Shown in pieces: positions 8,553-19,541 of a stretch of DNA of 64,000 nt. Position numbers and translations under genes: made by a program. The notes under the pieces are model-generated. The model worked only from the letters and a program-made list of their open reading frames with translations, made no database searches and was not told where the DNA came from. The DNA lies in the NCBI GenBank assembly GCA_001599935.1, contig BCIJ01000015.1:114917-178916 (forward strand). The letters are read 5' to 3'. This DNA comes from Holtermannia corniformis. Taxonomy: Eukaryota; Basidiomycota; Tremellomycetes; Holtermanniales. How positions within the stretch are numbered: the first letter of the stretch is position 1; each line of letters starts with the position of its first letter.

Positions 8553-11500
8553 ATGCGCTCAACAACAGCCAAAACAATCGCAGCACTCGCAATCGTCGCA
8601 ACCCAAGCTCAGGCTTTCAAGGATACCGCACCGCTCCTAGCCTGGTCATCCACCCCGTGCGTCCGTATCGACCGACTGGAACGCTGCTGATGCTAGAGGC
8701 AGTAACGTCGCACTAAGCGATGCCGCGAGCGAGATCACGTCCGGCGTGATTCTCGCTAATGAAGTGTATGGCACCCTCGCGACCCTAGGCTGTGCTTGGG
8801 ACGCTTTGGTCGTTGTGCACGTCGATGATGTGAGTGACGGAGCGAATGGCTGATTGGCATCAAGTCGGGTTCTGTATGGAAAGAGTGGAGGATAGATGAC
8901 TTATGTGCATGGGGAAGACCTCCTTTCATCTCGCTGCGTCGGCTGGTATGCCGGATCCGTCCGCGAAGCGCGACAACCGTATGCAATCGCATACGAAGGT
9001 TTCGACAAACGCGGACGGTCAAGCAGACTACGGCAGCCAAGTCAACCGATCCTACGATCAAGCAGACATCGCATCGTTAGCTGTCGGAGAACATCCGCTT
9101 GTCCGCACCTACGTGCAAAGCAAACATGTGTTTGCAAAATGCACGGAGTGCAGACAAGTTGGGTCATGCGACAGCTAGGTTGCCGACAGCTGTCGATCGG
9201 ATCAGATCCGGCGATCGTACGACCACACGAGCTCGATATCCGCCGTTCTGATATTTAGTCTCGTGGGGACGTCGGCGGTATCACCTGTGTCTAGTGCGAT
9301 AGCACTGCGGCAATAGGTGTAATGTCCGATCGTGGTCGACGCAGTGGTCGTTCGTGCTTGGTGTTTGGCGATCGCGCAACAAAGGTGACAATAGTCGGTC
9401 AACGACTGGAATGCAGCCTCTTTTGCGGTCACCACTCCAATCGACGCTACAAAGACCCGTTCTCTTATGTGAACAGAGTCGGTGTCGGATATCATGCTGG
9501 CGCTGAGCCTCACGATAGGCGCCGTGCATGCGCTATACCATTCGCCAGCGCTTGATGCCAAGACTGGAGACCGTCTGTCCAACGCGCCGTTTCCGCTGTG
9601 GTCGATATTTTATGACCACGGCGGCGCAGAGCTGCAGACGCTCGAAAGCATGGCGGTGCTTGCATCAGTCGATCCTGCCGATAGACGAATCAACGTCTGC
9701 GATAATAGGCGGGAAGATATGCGTGTTGGTTGAGGCTATATACCGCGCCGCTTTGACACCTAGTGACACGCGCCAGCGTGATCGGATGGGGGAAGTTGAG
9801 CGGCGCAACCGCAGTACTGTGGCCATCGTGTGTGAATGCTAGCACCCGGTGCAGCAAACAGTATGCCGAGCTCGCACAGACGATTCGTCTCGCTGGTCGT
9901 TGGCTGACTTGCGGCTACTTGGCTTGTGGTGCAAACACGGCGCCGCACATGTCCCGTCCCCAATACGCGTGAGCGTATCTGTTCGAGATGACTGCGGCGC
10001 AGGTACGACGCCGCAAATATGCGATCTTGTCAGATGACTCGCCTGTCGACTGCAGTGGTGACGATATGCGATCCGAGGAGCTATGCCGCCCAGCTTACGG
10101 TTGTGATTCTCGGGGAACTTCACTGCGCAGCTGTAGCCTTGTCGGTATCGATGCCCGTCTTACAGTTGGATCATAGCTACCAACTTCCCAGGACTTCAAT
10201 GTTATCTTGGGGCGCTGACTGGGGTAGTAGCTAGAATCCCAACGGGAAAGCGAGAGTCGTACGCTGCCAAGTGAAGCTGTGTATCACGTACATGGTTGCA
10301 AGTCGTCGTGGCGCAAGTCGTCGTGGCGCACTGTAGACTGGATTAGTGTCGATCGGCTAGGCCGGGTGGGATCCGGTCCGCCTAGCGATACAATCTAGGT
10401 CAAAAATCGCCCACGCGTCTCCTACTGCCTGGCAGCGTCTGTGAATCCAATTGAGCTTCACTTGCGCCTAGTCGAGTTGCCCTTAATGGCCACTTTTCCC
10501 AAGACCGTGTCGGCAGTGATCTTACAAACAGTCAGCTGCGCACATTAGCTGTCGATCGAACTGCGAGACTCGCCGACGTCCCCAAACTCACGCGACATCT
10601 AGCTATGACTGGAGGGTGCTTTTGGAAGTATCATGCGGGCTGGTAGCCAGCGTGGCGAGCCGCGTAGCATCCGTAAGAAGTGAACAAATGCGTGAGATGA
10701 GTTGTTCTTTCAAGTTGCAGCGCAATGTTGCCTTGCGCTTGTGACCTGCCAAAGGCAGCTAGCTCTGTACGTTTTGGCTCGCGAAGTCATTGAACACTGC
10801 CCTGGCTGGCAGACATCACGCCGTCTGGGATATCAGTTTTTTCGACGCAGTGCGTGCTGTTCACCTCGGATCACCCATCATTGCTACCGCTGTCCAGCGC
10901 ATTCCACTCGCAGATAATCTACATCCGCGGTCGAGCTGTCCCCACATCCTACCTAGATTCGTGATAGCATGCAGTGTGACACATGCACACGGCATGCTGA
11001 ACGATCGGAATAGGCTGGTCGGATAGGCAGTGTGGTTGCTCGATCCTCCGGGCGACTGAAGCGCCTCTGCATATCCAGAGTCATAGCTTGAAATGACGGT
11101 TGTCGCTATGGGCGCTGCCTAAAGGTTGGATCTGTGCCATCATTTGGCTCTTTGGCGGCTTCAAGCTAGCTCCATCACCGAATTCACCATTGAGCAACCC
11201 AAGCTGACTCCACCCCAGCTGCATCACACCCACCTCTCGTCCTTGACCCTGCCCACGGATCAAAAGGCCGACCTTCACATTCCCTACCTGCTGCGGCCGT
11301 CAAGCGTGCGGCTGGACGACACTGTCGATGAGTGGGCGCTAGAGTGCGGCGCGGCCGTCGTGACCGACCTCGAGAGCGCCGAGAAGGAGGACAAGGTGGC
11401 CGTCAAGCTCAACGTGGAGTCGAAAGAAGGTCAGTTGCCCGACAAAGTCGCACCCATCTTGAACTGAATCTTTTAGCAATCCCGTCATCCCTTTCGTCCC

Positions 11501-11986
11501 TTTTCGCCTCGCACCCAGCGCACCTTCTCCTCCTCACGGGCTCGCCTTCATCCCCTTCTTTCGCCCCTCCATCCCGCCACCACGAGCTCAAGCGCCAATA
11601 CGACTCGTCGTTCGACGCCGAGGAGATCCTGGAAGAGATCGAAGAGGTCTTCCAAGCTGAAGCCGCTCCTTTCGAAGCTCCCTCACAGTTTGACGACGAC
11701 GACGACGACGTCCTTGTCAAGCCCAGCTCTTCAGCGCCGACCAACAACACCAACGGGCCGCTCTTGGAACGTGTACAGCTCCTGACGACGCCAATCATCA
11801 CGAGCTTGCTGATCTCGTTTGGCGTTCTGTTGCCCATCCTGTTCTTTGGGATCAGCGCCTTGGCGAGCATCCAGGTTGGTCTCGGTCGATTCCTGCCCGG
11901 GCGATCGCTAACCGGCACAGGTACCGCCTCGCATGATGGAGATCTCCAAGGCTATGGTTGTCGGGCAGCAGAAGAAGGACCAGTAG
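8553..11986 (+). CDS. BIG1: BIG1/VOA1 (Ac45)-like ER membrane protein, split by a giant intron
   Basis: Exons 8553-8656, 8703-8829, 11219-11429, 11477-11874 and 11921-11986 give exactly 301 codons plus stop. The N-terminus is a signal peptide (MRSTTAKTIAALAIVATQAQA) followed by FKDTAPLLAWSS, the family's mature start. An Asp-rich linker precedes a single membrane segment (ITSLLISFGVLLPILFFG), and the protein ends with a short cytosolic tail VPPRMMEISK. BIG1/VOA1 proteins act in the ER in V-ATPase assembly and cell-wall beta-glucan synthesis. The 5' and 3' halves are joined only by a 2,389 nt intron with perfect ends, whereas the other introns are 46-47 nt. The giant junction is in phase 0 and gives VVVHVDD|LHHTHLSSL. 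Confidence 0.8.
8830..11218 (+). other. Giant spliceosomal intron (2,389 nt) of the BIG1-like gene
   Basis: The donor is GTGAGT at 8830. The acceptor CTGACTCCACCCCAG ends at 11218, with the usual CTGAC branch motif of this genome. The interior contains no gene I can assign. It holds scattered ORFs with protein-like stretches: 9494-9733 on the plus strand begins with a signal-peptide-like segment, 10790-11026 lies on the same strand, and a 126-codon frame runs on the minus strand at 9582-9202. An ORF of this size is expected about once by chance in such a stretch, so I do not call genes. The interior may be an old insertion. Confidence 0.6.
10299..10328. repeat. 15 bp tandem duplication inside the giant intron
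   Basis: The 15-mer CAAGTCGTCGTGGCG occurs twice in perfect head-to-tail order (10299-10313 and 10314-10328). It sits in the non-coding interior of the large BIG1 intron and has no evident function. Replication slippage is the simplest origin. Confidence 0.85.
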
Positions 11987-12173
11987 ATAGACTGTTGGCG
12001 ATGCGATTGCCGATCATGTGTTGGGTCCCGTGCGGAGTCAAAATACAAAGATAGACTCGGACTAGTTTTGCTAGACTTTGGCGACGGCGATCGACAGTTG
12101 CAACGGGACCATGACGCAGGTAAAAACTTGAGCAGTATAGTACGCACCGCAGTCACTGTCAGGATCGCGCACC

Positions 12174-15100
12174 ATGCCGCATCACGAGACGGGGATTTCC
12201 GTCACCGAGACGGAGAGTCGAGCGTCCGAACCAAACAACCCGTCACCGACATCTTCGTCGCCAAGCCATCATGCGAGATTCAGCTGCGCGGTCGAGCCGA
12301 CTCGGCAGCGGTCAAGGTCGAGATCACGCTCACGCTCGCCAGCCAAAGCGAAAGAGAAACGACCAGAAGAAGAGATCAAGCCGACCCCAACATGGCGCAG
12401 GGGGCTCGACAAGGTCTTGGCAAACCAATATGTTGCGTGGATCGGGCCCAAGCTCAACTTTCAGGATCTGAAACCAGTCATTCGCTGCTCCATCTCTGTG
12501 AGTCTGCTGTATGTACTCGAGGCCGAGGCTGACGGCCATAGGCTTGGATCGGGCTATTGTTTATATTAATACACAAGACGGAGATATTCTTGGGTCAAGC
12601 GGCTTGTGAGTTCCTTCAGGCCTGCTGGCATCCCAGCTGATGCATGCTGTCAGTCTTTACCCTTATAGGTATGTGAAATTTCCGCGGGTGGCCTGTCAGA
12701 ACAGGCTGAACTTGACAACCACAGTTGCGTTCATATGTCCGCCTTCCGCACCCTTTGTGCAGTCCGGTAAGTGTCGGCCCGCTATCACAGCCAATGTTCT
12801 GATGCACGTTGCAGTCGAGCTCTATCTCAACTTCTTCTTCTTCATCGGGATAGCTTGGGCTTGGTCGGTTCTCGCCGTATTCATTGCGGGGAAGACGCGC
12901 AACACCGACTTCAATGTCGACAGGCTGGCAGCCGAAGCCTCAAAATGGTGCGATCGTTGCAGCCTACCATCTGAATTACTGTTGACACTCGCTTCTCCAT
13001 AGGTCCGAGCTACGTCAACTGAATCAAGCAAGCTACAACCGCAAGCTTGTGAGTGTAGCGCTCAGCTCTTACAACCGACAAGCAAGCTGAATCCTCAGAT
13101 CTACGACGCAACGTACCTGCAGGCCAAGCCGGCCATTGTGTGCGCCGTCTTCCTGGCGGTCGGCGTTGCATTCTTTGCTTGGCTTAAGCAACGAACGGCG
13201 CCGAGCCCTTCGACATTCGCGCTCGTACTCTCTTGTATCCTCTTGGACATCGTGAGAGCTCCCGCCAGGATCATGGGCTGCCAGCTGACCGGCACAGAGT
13301 CTCACGCTGGCTCCACTGTACCCGACGAACTTGTACACCGCCGGCTTCTTGTTCTACCTGGTGAGTCGTACTAGCCTGGAGTGGTCCGACCACTGACATC
13401 CCAGCCAATGGCAATCCAATCCGGGGTCTCGATCCTCGCGTCGTTCGTCATCTTTCCGCAATCAGTCTGCCAGCAGTTCCAATCGCGCTTCTCGCCAATC
13501 ATCCAGCCGCTCGAAACTGCACTCGGTTCATTCGAAGAGCTGATCAGCAAGGGATTTGGAGATTGCGACGAGGATGATGACAATCCCGACGAGGCGAATC
13601 GCAAGCGCGATGAACATCTGGCGATTTGGGCCGAGAAGGGGACTGAGATCCGGACCCAGTTGCTGAAGAGTTTGGCGGGTATGCCACCGCTGCGTGCCCA
13701 GGAGGCGTACTTATCTGTGGATTTTGCGTATGGGTGCGTGACCTTTCCCTGGCTGGCTGACTTGACTGGGCTGACCCGTGCAGACGCTTGTCCGGACACG
13801 ATCTGAAAGACTTGCTTGATCTCGTCGCGACAGCCCAACTGCGCTCGGGCGGACTCGCCATGTTCTTCGACGTGATCAACAGCAGTATCAAGCACACACA
13901 TCTAGACTCATCAGCCTTCTCCGTGCACACGCCTCGAAGAGTCGATAGCCGGCATACGTCACGACCCTCCTCGATCCGAGGTCGGGACATGGTCGACAGT
14001 TCGACCGACCTCGCGGCACTGGGAAGTAGCAGCAGGCGATCAGCAAACGGATCACCGAGACCGAGCATGCACCACACGCTGGCCGATGACGATGACGAGC
14101 ACCATCCAGACAAGCACCATCACAAAAAGTCGGCGTTTCATCACTTGTTCCACCGTACTGGCTCGCACAGCGGTGGAGTCAACAACGCACATCAAGGATC
14201 GCACGTGTCGCTACTTGAATCGCTGCGCAAGATCCAGGAGCCTGTTGGGGTTTTCGAGTCGGAGAGGTATATGGACGTTGAGCGCACGCACGGGCAGTGA
14301 GTGCAGTCGCCGACTGATTGGGAACCAGCAACTGAAGCTTGTAGGGACGGCGACCTCATCCTGAAACAGCTCGACCTTTTGGGTGCTTCCTGCTTGCCCC
14401 TTGTCAAAGCCGCTAAAGCGACCCTGACCTGCACGGATGGCTGGATCACGCGAGTGAACCGCGAGCGCTCATTCTTCTCATTCAAGAAGGTCCTCGGACG
14501 CAAGCAGAATCTTCCGGATCCTAAAAAGGAAAAGCAGGATCTCGTTGACTTGGCCAATACGCTCGAGCGCGAATTGACCGACTTTCAGACCCAAGGGCGG
14601 TTGCTAGTGATCAAGCCGTATCGGCACCTGTTTGACCCTGCGCATCCGGCTGTGGATGAATCGCGCCACCGCAAGGTATGTGTAGACGGACCGTGAGGGT
14701 GGTCATTGAGCTTGCAGGTGCGCCATCGCGCCCTGTTCTGGGCTTTCCTCGCTCAGTATCACCTGATGGAGTTCTCCACCGCCACGCTCAAGATCGCGCG
14801 CCAGCTTGAAATGCTAGACCAAGATCGCGCCATCAAGCGCTTCTGGTACCCTAAACTCGACAAGACATGGCGACACATGTGGCGTCGCGATCCAGTGGAG
14901 CGTACCGAGTATGACGGGCATCTGGGGGAAGACGACGGGCATGAGTCGGTCGAGACGCAAGCCGAGCACAGCGAGGTCTTGGGGCGGGCACGCAAGAGGA
15001 ATCCAGAAGCCACGCCGCACGAAAGCCGAGTGCTGGTCGTACTATCGCACCTTGCGTCAATTCCAGACTTTTTGTCAAATCGCGAGGTGCTGTTTGCGAT

Positions 15101-16997
15101 CAAAGCAGCGCTGTTGACCGCTCTGGTCTCATTGCCGGCTTTTTTGCAGAGCTCGGCTTCGTTCTTCTACTATCAGCGAGGTGAGTCGCCTTGTTGCACG
15201 AGCTGTGTGAGCTGACGCGCACGCAGGTGTCTGGATCATTGTCATGTAAGTTCTTGGACTACACGGCTCGAAGTCACAATATAGCTTATACTCTCGCAGG
15301 GCTCAGCTCAGTGCGTTTCAGTGCGCTACAGGAGGTTTGCTGACGGTATCCCCACTCGCAGCGCTTGCGCTCTATGCTGTAGGTGTCCGCGTTTTGCCTA
15401 TGCGCGGCTCACACTCTGTTGTAGGGTGATACAGTTTATGCTTTCTTGACCAGGCTTATGGCGTCTTTCTGGGGTTGTCTCTTTGGCCTGCTTGTTTGGT
15501 AAGTACCAATACCATATGTCCGTCACTCTGACGCCCGGCGTAGGACAATCGGTTGCGGTACTGGTCAAGGCAACGCAGTGAGTTGGCGATTGCTCATCTC
15601 TCTGTCTTTGCTAAAGTCATTCAGTACGGATTGGCTGCCATCTGCGCTTTTGCATTTCCTTGCGCCATTATGGCGAGGCTGTATTTCCCGGGGCACCCTC
15701 TTATATCGATTTTGGCCACGGTCTCCTTTGGCATGGTGCGTTATAAGCGATCTGATCCGCTCGTTCTGATGTAGTTCCTCGTAGGTTATTGGTAAGCACA
15801 AGTCCGCGCGACTGCACGGTCACTGCATGCTGACAAGCGCGTGCACGCTCAGGTTACGTGAGTAGTGGTTGACTGCTGCCCACTTTCGCTCACACTGGTT
15901 ATAGAGCTGGATCAACGGCTCCATCGGGCCTTTGACAGATGCAACGTGGGGCTGGCCGGTCTTCGCGCGACGTCTCGTCTGCGTCATCCTGGGCATCACG
16001 GCCGCATTCATCTTTTCCTACGTACCTCCGGTGTCTTCAGGCAAGCACGCAATCCGCCTGTCCTATGCGCGCACCATCTCGACCATTGGGAACCTACTAT
16101 GCGAGGTCTTGTCGTCTGCGAACGACTATCACCGGACTATCGAGGAGTCTCCCGAGATCCGGGCCAAAATCATGGGTTTGCGCAGCAAGCTTACAAAGGT
16201 GGGGCTGCCGCTCGGCCAAAGAGGCGAATGTTGATCGGATCATAGCTGGGCGCACGTCACAACACGATCGGCTACGAATGGTCACTACGAGGTGAGCAAA
16301 GTACAAAACACACGGGATTGGAACTGACTCGCGCAGGACGGTGGCCTGCAGACCGCTATCAGGCTTTGCTCGACTGCCAAGTCGATCTCGTTTCTCTAGT
16401 CTCGCAACTCAACCACGTTCTATCGCAGCTGCCTCGGCCATGGCGGCGTGCTTTACTGGAGCGCACGCGTCTCATCGACCCAACGTTTATCGGTGATGTC
16501 CTGGCTGTGATTGGTGAGTGAAAGTCGTTGGGAAAGCTCAAGCTCATCTCAACAGCAATGTGCTCTGCTGCGCTACGTTCCGGTGCGCCACTGCCGCAAA
16601 TCACTCCCGCTCCCCTTCTTGCCCGCTTCGTACGTGCTCTCAATTGCAAGGTTAGGCAACTCATCCGGGTGGACAGCTCAACCACAAACACCACGGGTTC
16701 TCGGTACCCGCCGAGGTGTTTGAGCCGCACCCCGAGTTGCCCACAATGGTGACTGTAGAAGGTCAGTCGTGACCGTTGCCTTTGGAGCTTATATCGGCAG
16801 TGCTTGAAAGCGAAGAGTACATGCGCTACGCGCTTGCGACGACGACGACGTATTCCATCATCTCGCGTCTTGACCGACTCGTCGTCATTTGCAAGACGTG
16901 CGTCGAGCCCCTAGCAGACTGGACGTGGCTGACATGTGCAGACTCGTCGGCGAGACCTATCACATCTCGGGCCTCGAGCTCAACCATATCATCTAGC
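12174..16997 (+). CDS. Large FUSC/ArAE-type membrane transporter with BRE4-like region
   Basis: The ATG at 12174 starts a Ser/Arg-rich cytosolic leader (RSRSRSRSRSP). This is followed by NQYVAWIGPKLNFQDLKPVIRCSI and a first bundle of membrane segments spread over short exons to ~13.4 kb. A long soluble middle (13.4-15.0 kb) has a His/Asp-rich stretch (DDDDEHHPDKHHHKK). A second bundle lies at 15.1-16.2 kb and a soluble C-terminus ends at 16995-16997 (GLELNHII). This two-bundle layout matches fungal proteins with ArAE_2_N, FUSC_2 and DUF2421/BRE4 domains, relatives of aromatic-acid exporters and yeast Bre4. I infer a plasma- or endomembrane efflux role. Many short introns with CTGAC branch sites make the exact exon chain between 14.7 and 16.9 kb uncertain. 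Confidence 0.8.
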
Positions 16998-17200
16998 AAG
17001 CAGGACTAAAGTCGCATCATTTGTACACTAGTCAACACATCGTAGCCATGCATCCGTCCAAGCAGACCCAAGTTGCATTACGCGATATCGCAGTCGTCGT
17101 GATCGTGTCATACATGCGGATCGTGCTCAATACCCAAAAACTCTATGATGGCAAGAAAGCGGGCTCAACCTCTTGTCACGATCGGCCACCTGCAGAGTCA

Positions 17201-19087
17201 TCAGCCTCGATCGATTCTGCACTGCTTATACACGTACCCATGTACAGCGCGCGCTTCGACATCGACCACGAAGCGAGAAAACGTACTGCCTCTGGTTCCC
17301 ACCACGTCCCGTCCGCGCGCAGCGATGGCGGCATCCAGGAATGGGATCAGTAGCGGCGCGAGCGGGGTGCCGTCTTCGACGCTCAGTAGAGGGTCGATGG
17401 CGGCGCTGATGAGCGGTTGGATCTCGGGGGACAAGAGTGTGAAGAGGCACGGAAAGGTTTGGTGGAGGAGTGAGAGCGCAGGGACGGACGCTGGGTTTAC
17501 AGCGTCGGTCGCGAGGTAGAGTGGAGTGTTGAACGGGAGCAGTTGTTCTGCCGTGTGGAGCGTACCGGGGCATGTCAGCCCCTCGGACGGTGCGGTTCGG
17601 GTCGAGAGTTGAGGTGGGGGCTCGTGCGTAAAGCGCTTGGGCAGGGTTTCGAGCTGGAGCACGGGTGGGCCGGGGTACTCTGTCCCACCAGAATCCCGGG
17701 AATCCTGCTCATACACCCAGTGCTCTTGGGCGTCTTGCGAAGCGTCAATGAACCCCTGTTCCGTCTGCGGGCGTGTGACTTCGCGCCGGTACCCTCGGTC
17801 CTGGGCCCAATGCTGCTGCTCGAGCTTGACGCTGACGGTATCGGGTACGCCGAGAGCTCGGGCGAGGCCGTAGTAGACTTGGCGCATGTTACTGCCTGCT
17901 TTCCACCGAAACACGCGCTCGGTCACGCGCGCGTGAGCTCCAATGTAGTCCCACCCGCCGAGGAGGGAAGCGACAGCGTCGGCTGTGGAAACGAGGGCCG
18001 AGTTGGCAAACTGCAAGCTCTGCAGTACGCGCCGGCGGACGTCAATGTTCTCGGCTTGACTGAGCTTGAGCCGAGTCGTGCCAAAGAGCGAGCCAAAGCT
18101 GACGACTGTATAGTCGTCGAGCTGTTGCAGCGACGAGACGGTGATTGCCTCTGTGAACGCTTTGAGTTCGCCGTCGGGCTCGCTGTCGTAGATCCGGTAC
18201 TGGTACCGCGACGTCTCTTTGATCTCGTACACCGACTCTGGGGCGAGACCGAGCCCGCCGAGAGCGGGCGAGCGCGTAAAGTAGTCTTCTGTAAAGTCGG
18301 ATCGATCGACCCAGTCCGCGCCGGCTTTGCCAAGGTCGACAAGGAACGGCCAGCTAGCGAGGGTAAAGTCAAAGTAGCCGAGGCATTCCGTCGGGAGCGC
18401 AGCGTCTTCCGGGACTTGGACACAGTGTTCGAGACCGCGCTTGTTGGCTTTGTCGAGTACCGCGCGGAGCTTTTCGTAGGTAGCGTACGGAGGGACTTTA
18501 CCGAGCCAGACGGGGGGCAGGAGCAGTGTCCGCTTGAGGATGATGGCGAGCGTCAGCGCGTTTTCGAGCGCGATCCGCTGGTTGTGATAGCCGCTGTGAG
18601 GGAGGTAGGCGAGGTACTTTGTCGGCGTGGACGGTGGAGGGTGAGGATCCGGATGCGTCACGACTGGTCGCTCGACAGGCAGGAGCGGTCGGAGCTGAGG
18701 TTGCTCGGGTTCTGGATCCCATTCAAGGTAGCTAGAGTCGGGAAGATAGTCTTCAGTCAGCTCGGGAGCCGGAGAAGCTGGTTCGACCTCGAGCTGCCGC
18801 GGTCTGGAACGGATCCACCGCCGAGCTGCTTCAACACGGCCATCGTACAGCAGGACCCCGAGCAGGCCGAGGGCCGCCAGGACGGCGACGACGACCAGTG
18901 TGCGCCTTCGGCCGAGGCTAGGAGGGGAAGCAAAGGCAAACGAGCTTGCGCGGCGAATGTGGATCTTTGCACTGCGCGGCTGCGGGTTTGAGAGCGGGAG
19001 GATGGGCCTGCTTGACGTCTGTGAATAAGAACCGGTTGGTGCTCCCGGTTGAGGAGGAGGAGATGCACGACGTTTGGCAGAGAGCAT
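17201..19087 (-). CDS. O-fucosyltransferase-like type II membrane protein, intronless
   Basis: This is a single uninterrupted 628-codon frame. The ATG at 19087 (MLSAKRRAS) is the first methionine codon in frame. A basic/Pro-rich cytosolic tail precedes one membrane anchor (LVVVAVLAALGLLGVLLY, residues ~65-82) and a Pro-rich stem. The catalytic part begins with YLPHSGYHNQRIALENAL and LKRTLLLPPVWLG, the nucleotide-sugar loop of PF10250-like O-fucosyltransferase relatives in fungi. DYIGAHARVTERVF follows, and the tail carries RDVVGTRGSTFSRFV, which resembles the GDP-sugar-binding C-terminal motif. A Golgi glycosyltransferase role is inferred; donor and acceptor are unknown. The lack of introns stands out in this intron-rich region. 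Confidence 0.8.
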   Translation of the reverse strand: MLSAKRRASPPPQPGAPTGSYSQTSSRPILPLSNPQPRSAKIHIRRASSFAFASPPSLGRRRTLVVVAVLAALGLLGVLLYDGRVEAARRWIRSRPRQLEVEPASPAPELTEDYLPDSSYLEWDPEPEQPQLRPLLPVERPVVTHPDPHPPPSTPTKYLAYLPHSGYHNQRIALENALTLAIILKRTLLLPPVWLGKVPPYATYEKLRAVLDKANKRGLEHCVQVPEDAALPTECLGYFDFTLASWPFLVDLGKAGADWVDRSDFTEDYFTRSPALGGLGLAPESVYEIKETSRYQYRIYDSEPDGELKAFTEAITVSSLQQLDDYTVVSFGSLFGTTRLKLSQAENIDVRRRVLQSLQFANSALVSTADAVASLLGGWDYIGAHARVTERVFRWKAGSNMRQVYYGLARALGVPDTVSVKLEQQHWAQDRGYRREVTRPQTEQGFIDASQDAQEHWVYEQDSRDSGGTEYPGPPVLQLETLPKRFTHEPPPQLSTRTAPSEGLTCPGTLHTAEQLLPFNTPLYLATDAVNPASVPALSLLHQTFPCLFTLLSPEIQPLISAAIDPLLSVEDGTPLAPLLIPFLDAAIAARGRDVVGTRGSTFSRFVVDVEARAVHGYVYKQCRIDRG

Positions 19088-19541
19088 GGCGCACGACGCG
19101 CTCCAGCCGGGGAGCGAGCTCTGTGCTCTACGCCCGCTCTGCACGCTATTCTACGCTCCAAGGATGCTGCTGATCGCTACGAGATGGAGAGCAGGACAGG
19201 AGGATGGTCGATCCGAGGGCGGTGCTCCCCCCCCGTTAGTCGACGTTTCTTCAACGTCTGTCAACCGTGTGCACGCTGATCAGCACTCGAGCAGGCCAGG
19301 AGCACTCTCGGACAGTCGGCAGCACCTTCTCGCGCGGTTGGAACACTCGCAGAGCGTGTGCAGCTCAAACGACACCAAAAGGACACCAATAGGTTTGGGT
19401 CAGCGTCTTGGGTTGACCGGCTCGGCTCGCATCCATCACTCTTCGCTCGCTCTGTAGCACTCGCAGGCTCGGCGAGGACGCTGGCAAGCAGCGAGCACGG
19501 CGGCAAGCTCCCTGCGTCCCACGACACCACCCGCCCTCACA
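19088..19541. promoter_or_regulatory. Shared promoter between two divergent glycosyltransferase genes
   Basis: These 454 bp separate the start codons of the O-FucT-like gene (19087, minus) and the GT32-like gene (19542, plus). No ORF with coding character fits. A CCCCCCCC run is at ~19227. Co-regulation is inferred from the geometry only. Confidence 0.45.

Noticed and set aside
9202..9582. 126-codon minus-strand frame inside the BIG1 giant intron as a gene
   Set aside because: About one such frame is expected by chance in 2.3 kb at this base composition, no family similarity is visible and the frame overlaps the plus-strand candidate.
17543..18991. 482-codon plus-strand frame opposite the O-fucosyltransferase-like gene
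   Set aside because: It is a mirror frame caused by codon bias of the true minus-strand gene; the product has no conserved motifs.
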